This document shows, piece after piece, positions 60,702 through 64,000 of a stretch of DNA of 64,000 bases (positions within the stretch are counted from its first letter, which is position 1; each line of letters begins with the position of its first letter). Under the pieces are notes generated by a model. It was not told where the DNA came from, ran no database searches, and was given only the letters and a program-made list of their open reading frames with translations. This DNA is from CAVWZH01 sp963765285 (GTDB lineage: Bacteria > Acidobacteriota > Terriglobia > Terriglobales > Acidobacteriaceae). The stretch lies in NCBI GenBank assembly GCA_963765285.1, contig CAVXVR010000002.1, positions 186,001-250,000 of the forward strand, given 5' to 3'. Made by a program: the position numbers and the translations under genes.

Positions 60702-61838
60702 ATGAGCAACTCGATCCTCAAACCGGCTTTTGGCTTGGTGTTGTTGCTGGCGTTCGGCAGCGCCCCCCAGGGTTTTTCCCGCGAGCCGCTCATCGAACCA
60801 TTCGGGTACTCAAGTGACGAGTCCGGAGGCGGCAGCGCCTACCTGGGCGTCGATACCCGAGACGTCAGCGCCGACCGGCTCGCCGACCTCAAGCTCAAAG
60901 AAGAGCAAGGCGTCGAAGTGACCATGGTCGACCAGGATGCCCCCGCTGGAAAGGCGGGTCTGAAGGAACACGATGTCATCCTTACGCTGAACGGAACCGA
61001 AGTGGAAAGCGTGGAGCAACTGCGCCGCATGATCCACGAGATTCCGCCGGGGCGAGTCGTCACCCTCGGGATCAGCCGTGACGGCCAAGCAATGAGTATT
61101 AAAGCTCAACTGGCTGACCGTAAGCAGGCGATCGGTTCTGAACACCAACACTACAAGTACGCCATGCCCGCGATGCCGGCGATGCCCGCGATGCCTGCCA
61201 TGCCTGCGATGCCTGCCCTCCCGGATATCGACATACCGGTCAATATTGTGGTGGTTCACTCGTCCTTGCGCAGCGGTTTAATGGTGGAGAACCTCACTCC
61301 CCAGCTCGGCGATTTCTTCGGCGCCAAGAATGGACAGGGCGTCCTGGTACGCTCAGTCGAGAAAGGGAGCTTTGCAGAGAAGTCGGGCTTCCGCGCCGGC
61401 GATGTGATTGTGCGTGTAAATGGAGAGACCGTCAGCGACACCGGTGACTTTACCCGCGCGCTGCGCGGCCGCAAGGCCAATCCGGTGAACCTCAGCATTA
61501 TTCGGGACAAGAAAGAACAAAACCTCTCCCTGACCTTGCCGGAACGAAAGCAGTCTGAATTGCGCGATCAACGCATTGACGTCCCTCAACTCGACGGCTC
61601 TGTGGACATCGATCTAACCGGGTTAAACGACGAGATCGCCCGCGTTAAGCCTGAGTTGGACCGGGCCACGCGCGAAATACAAACGGAAGCGATCGAGGAA
61701 GCGACTCGCGATCTTCGTGATCACGAAAATGAATTACGCCAGGAAATGCAAGAGGTGCAGCGCGAACTTCAGGATCAGGGAAGAGAGCTTCGGGAAGAAC
61801 TTATCCGCGAGTTGCAGATGCCCCGGGCTGATATCTAG
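60702..61838 (+). CDS. Exported protein with two PDZ domains and a PAM repeat
   Basis: A 378-residue protein with a signal peptide (LVLLLAFGSAPQGFS). PDZ one is YLGVDTRDVSADRLADLKLKEEQGVEV to VTLGISRDGQ; PDZ two is GQGVLVRSVEKGSFAEKSGFRAGDVIVRVNG. Between them is a run of Met-Pro-Ala repeats (61162-61218, 9-bp units). A charged coiled-coil tail (ATRDLRDHENELRQEMQEVQRELQDQ) ends it. HtrA-like but without a protease domain; possibly a scaffold for the DUF4097 protein. Confidence 0.85.
   Translation: MSNSILKPAFGLVLLLAFGSAPQGFSREPLIEPFGYSSDESGGGSAYLGVDTRDVSADRLADLKLKEEQGVEVTMVDQDAPAGKAGLKEHDVILTLNGTEVESVEQLRRMIHEIPPGRVVTLGISRDGQAMSIKAQLADRKQAIGSEHQHYKYAMPAMPAMPAMPAMPAMPALPDIDIPVNIVVVHSSLRSGLMVENLTPQLGDFFGAKNGQGVLVRSVEKGSFAEKSGFRAGDVIVRVNGETVSDTGDFTRALRGRKANPVNLSIIRDKKEQNLSLTLPERKQSELRDQRIDVPQLDGSVDIDLTGLNDEIARVKPELDRATREIQTEAIEEATRDLRDHENELRQEMQEVQRELQDQGRELREELIRELQMPRADI
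61162..61218 (+). repeat. Nine-base minisatellite encoding (Met-Pro-Ala)n
   Basis: About six units of ATGCCNGCN in tandem, translated as MPAMPAMPA. Third-base variation differs between units (CCC/CCG/CCT, GCG/GCC), so it is not a recent expansion. Confidence 0.75.
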
Positions 61839-61857
61839 CCCGGCGAGGTGCCGGGAC

Positions 61858-63357
61858 CTAGTTCGCGGTGGTTTGCGCTCGTGTCTTGCGATCAGCCGGG
61901 GCTAAACGCACCCGGTTGCGTCCTTCCTGTTTTGCGGCATAGAGCCCGGCGTCGGCCGCCTTTACCAATTCATCCCGCGTGGTCCCATTGTCGGGTAATG
62001 CCGCGGCGCCCGCGCTAATCGTTACTGGACGCGGCACGCCGGGGAATTGCCATGATTCCACCAACCGCCGCAATTTTTCGGCCACGCTCAGGGCATGGCG
62101 CGGGTTTGTCTGCGAAAGCAGGATGGCGAACTCTTCTCCTCCATAACGGCACACCACATCGATCTTCCTCAGTTGCTGGTGAAAAATCGAAGATACCTGG
62201 CGCAACACTTCATCCCCCAGCAGGTGGCCAAACTCATCGTTCAAGCGCTTGAAATGGTCGATGTCGACCATGATCACGGCCATGCCGGCATCAAAACGCC
62301 GCGCCCGTTCGATTTCCTCAGCGATCCTCAGCTCAAAGAAACGGCGATTGAAAATTCCCGTCAGTCCATCGAGATAGGCCAGTTGCTGCACGCGCTCCAC
62401 GTAGTGAGCATTCTGAATCGCCGTGGAACAGATGTCAGCGACTGACTCCAGAGGCTGAATATCGGCAACGCTGAAGGCACGCTCGCGCTCACTTTCGAGC
62501 ACCAGCACTCCCAGAATATGACCAAACGAGGCCAGGGGGATACACATGCGGGAGCCCGTTTCTTCGTATAGCTTGGGTTCATCCGGTTGCGCTTTGACGT
62601 CGCTTTCAATGCGTGTCTTGCCGCCTTCGAGCGTGCGGCCCCAGGCACCGGTTCCAGCGGGCAGTCGTCCACCCTCTGCAGTCCGCGAAGTCAAGCTGCC
62701 GTAGTGCGCGCGCAGCACCAGGTCCTGTTCTTCCTTAAGCAAAACCGATACATGTGAAACCTGGAAGGCCTTTTGAATCAGGATGCATACCTTCGAAAGC
62801 AATTCCTTCAAATCCAGAACCACCGTGGTTTCCTGCGCAATGGCGTTGATCGCCTCCAATTGTGAAGCTCGACGCCGCTCCAGCGAATGTAAATTCGCGT
62901 TCTGCAAGGCCATGGAGGCCTGAGTGGAGAACAGTGTCAGCAGGTCGACTGTATCGTCGTCAAAGTGGTCCAGGTTGTCGCTCTGGCAGTCCAATACGCC
63001 GACCACTTCGTCCCGCACCATGAGAGGAATGGCCAGCTCCGAGCGCGTGCTCTTGGATGAGGCCACGTAACGTGCATCTTTCGTGACATCTGGCACATAC
63101 ACGGGACGCTTCTGGGCCGCGGCTGCCCCCGTTACTCCAGCCCCCAAAGGCAGGCGCACGTTCTCGCCATCAGCCTCCCAACCCAGTTGCGTACACAACT
63201 TTAGCTCGTTGCGGTCTTTGTCCAGCAGCAGCACCGCCACGTTGTGCAAATGAAAATAGTCCCGCACAATGATCAGGATCTGGCGCAGTACTTCATCCCG
63301 ATCCAGGGTCGAGAGCACCGCCTGGCTGGCGTCATAGAGGATGGCGATTTTCTGCAT
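61858..63357 (-). CDS. GAF-GAF-GGDEF diguanylate cyclase
   Basis: A 499-residue protein with two GAF domains (about 1-165 and 170-325) and a GGDEF domain. The catalytic motif is CRYGGEEFAILL, and an RxxD inhibitory site (RKID) lies five residues before it, so the product-inhibition loop is intact. It should synthesise cyclic di-GMP in the cytoplasm, with GAF-sensed ligand. It faces the PDZ gene end-on. Confidence 0.94.
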   Translation of the reverse strand: MQKIAILYDASQAVLSTLDRDEVLRQILIIVRDYFHLHNVAVLLLDKDRNELKLCTQLGWEADGENVRLPLGAGVTGAAAAQKRPVYVPDVTKDARYVASSKSTRSELAIPLMVRDEVVGVLDCQSDNLDHFDDDTVDLLTLFSTQASMALQNANLHSLERRRASQLEAINAIAQETTVVLDLKELLSKVCILIQKAFQVSHVSVLLKEEQDLVLRAHYGSLTSRTAEGGRLPAGTGAWGRTLEGGKTRIESDVKAQPDEPKLYEETGSRMCIPLASFGHILGVLVLESERERAFSVADIQPLESVADICSTAIQNAHYVERVQQLAYLDGLTGIFNRRFFELRIAEEIERARRFDAGMAVIMVDIDHFKRLNDEFGHLLGDEVLRQVSSIFHQQLRKIDVVCRYGGEEFAILLSQTNPRHALSVAEKLRRLVESWQFPGVPRPVTISAGAAALPDNGTTRDELVKAADAGLYAAKQEGRNRVRLAPADRKTRAQTTAN

Positions 63358-63430
63358 GTTCCTGGCAGGATTCTACGCGGCGGGAAGACAGTTACCGAGG
63401 TGCCGAAAGTAACCCAGATGTGACCCGAAA

Positions 63431-63688
63431 TCATCTCTTTCGCTCTTCAGAGCGCCGATTTTGCCTCCATAGGCTCTTGACCGCCCCAAACGCCACCAGA
63501 CAAAGCCAGAAATCGACCAGGAGTCCCAGGTCCGCTTGAAAGGGTCTGTGCCGCGCCACAGGCGGCAGGTGAGGTAGGAGCAGGAAGTATGCGGCGTTTC
63601 CCGCCAGTACGGCGAGCAGGGCTTGCGCGAAACTTAGCATTGCTTTCTTGGACACCAGAAGCCCGTGGGAATAGCTATGGTACGGCAT
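63431..63688 (-). CDS. Small membrane protein
   Basis: An 85-residue protein with two hydrophobic segments (LSFAQALLAVLAGNAAYFLLL and LGLLVDFWLCLVAFGAVKSL) and a basic tail (SLWRQNRRSEERKR). The CAT at 63686-63688 is the preferred start; the frame is open back to 63799 but that overlaps recG. No function known. Confidence 0.55.
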   Translation of the reverse strand: MPYHSYSHGLLVSKKAMLSFAQALLAVLAGNAAYFLLLPHLPPVARHRPFQADLGLLVDFWLCLVAFGAVKSLWRQNRRSEERKR

Positions 63689-63725
63689 CACCACATCATC
63701 GGGTGCTCCTGCTAACATCTTGCTG

Positions 63726-64000
63726 GTGTTGGAACTCTCCACGTCCGTGCAGTACGTCAAGGGCATTGGTCCCAAGCTCGCCGAAGTGCTGGCCGCCAAG
63801 GGAATCCATACTGTTGACCATCTTCTGCATTATCTTCCCTTCCGCTATGAAGACCGCCTTAACCCTCGCGGCATCAATGAACTCCGGGCGGGGGAGATGG
63901 CCACGGTGATCGCGGAAGTGCGCAACTCCGGTCTTTTCCGTACCCGCCGCATGCCCATTTTCCAGATGACGGCTGGCCAGGGCCGCACCCGATTGAAGTG
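63726..64000 (+). CDS. recG: ATP-dependent DNA helicase RecG, N-terminal part
   Basis: An open frame that runs off the window end. From GTG 63726 it reads VQYVKGIGPKLAEVLAAKGI, then LLHYLPFRYEDR, the start of the RecG wedge domain. RecG remodels stalled replication forks. Only about 91 codons are visible; the helicase motifs are beyond the window. TTG 63720 is an alternative start. Confidence 0.88.
   Translation, partial: MLELSTSVQYVKGIGPKLAEVLAAKGIHTVDHLLHYLPFRYEDRLNPRGINELRAGEMATVIAEVRNSGLFRTRRMPIFQMTAGQGRTRLK

Noticed and set aside
61162..61218. Considered as a CRISPR array
   Set aside because: Units are 9 bp, without spacers, and in frame within a protein gene.
1..64000. Searched for transposases, integrases, phage genes and CRISPR arrays
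   Set aside because: None was recognised. The repeats are non-coding and no mobile element gene is present, so no insertion sequence is called.

Overview
The window looks like a chromosomal stretch from a Gram-negative, high-GC bacterium, most probably an Acidobacteriota (Terriglobia-type) genome or metagenome bin. The assignment is an inference. It rests on lipid A/heptose genes, on dispersed palindromic repeats between genes (several carrying a TTCGACT..GCTCAG core or a GCGGGC..GCCCGC hairpin), on long RpsR and L25 proteins, and on periplasmic TPR, DUF4097 and PDZ proteins. No phage, integrase, transposase, CRISPR array or rRNA was found. One tRNA (Gln, anticodon TTG) is present.

Layout. 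1-5224: LPS inner-core operon (waaA, lpxK, rfaE1, rfaE2, a heptosyltransferase, a small membrane methyltransferase), most genes overlapping by a few bases. 5229-7651: a TPR protein with three related palindromes upstream and a small exported protein. 8131-16349: an accessory run of eleven same-strand enzymes (RidA-like, two hydrolases, two SDRs with a degenerate active site, NmrA-like, SRPBCC-like, metallo-beta-lactamase fold, ABM monooxygenase, cytochrome P460, VOC) that looks like a detoxification or catabolic cluster with no local regulator. 17105-30644: M23 peptidase, thiL, acyl-CoA carboxylase beta subunit, a GH172/DUF2961 gene, a BNR-repeat lipoprotein, an SPFH protein, small membrane proteins and a lysozyme-fold lipoprotein. 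30674-35851: APC permease, D-threonine-aldolase-like PLP enzyme, OppD-type ATPase, metallophosphoesterase and an RNase HI-DUF104-like fusion. 36557-40786: a sulfur-carrier cysteine pathway (CysM-like, JAMM protease, ThiS/CysO-like carrier ending GGR, MoeB-rhodanese). 40954-47204: M1 peptidase, quinone reductase and YacL-like PIN/TRAM protein. 47417-53478: VOC fragment, vapBC, ispD, ispF, glutamine amidotransferase, a GIY-YIG gene flanked by inverted repeats, and ispE. 53585-57624: tRNA-Gln, prs, rplY, pth, rpsF, rpsR, rplI. 57917-61838: ECF sigma factor, zinc-finger/HEAT anti-sigma factor, DUF4097 protein and double-PDZ protein. 61858-64000: GAF-GAF-GGDEF cyclase, a small membrane protein and the start of recG.

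Two themes recur. First, at least seven genes, among them the normally essential ispE and a moeB-rhodanese gene, are interrupted by apparent single-base frameshifts. Many of these are an extra base in a short homopolymer, which points to assembly or sequencing error rather than gene decay. Second, dispersed palindromic repeats have entered coding sequence. They supply the start codon and N-terminus of RfaE2, the linker of the RNase H fusion, both ends of the GIY-YIG ORF and a segment of ispE.

The most interesting candidates are the sulfur-carrier cysteine pathway with its GGR carrier, the 8-16 kb enzyme cluster with Tyr-less SDRs, the ECF/HEAT anti-sigma/DUF4097/PDZ operon, and the repeat-gene associations.
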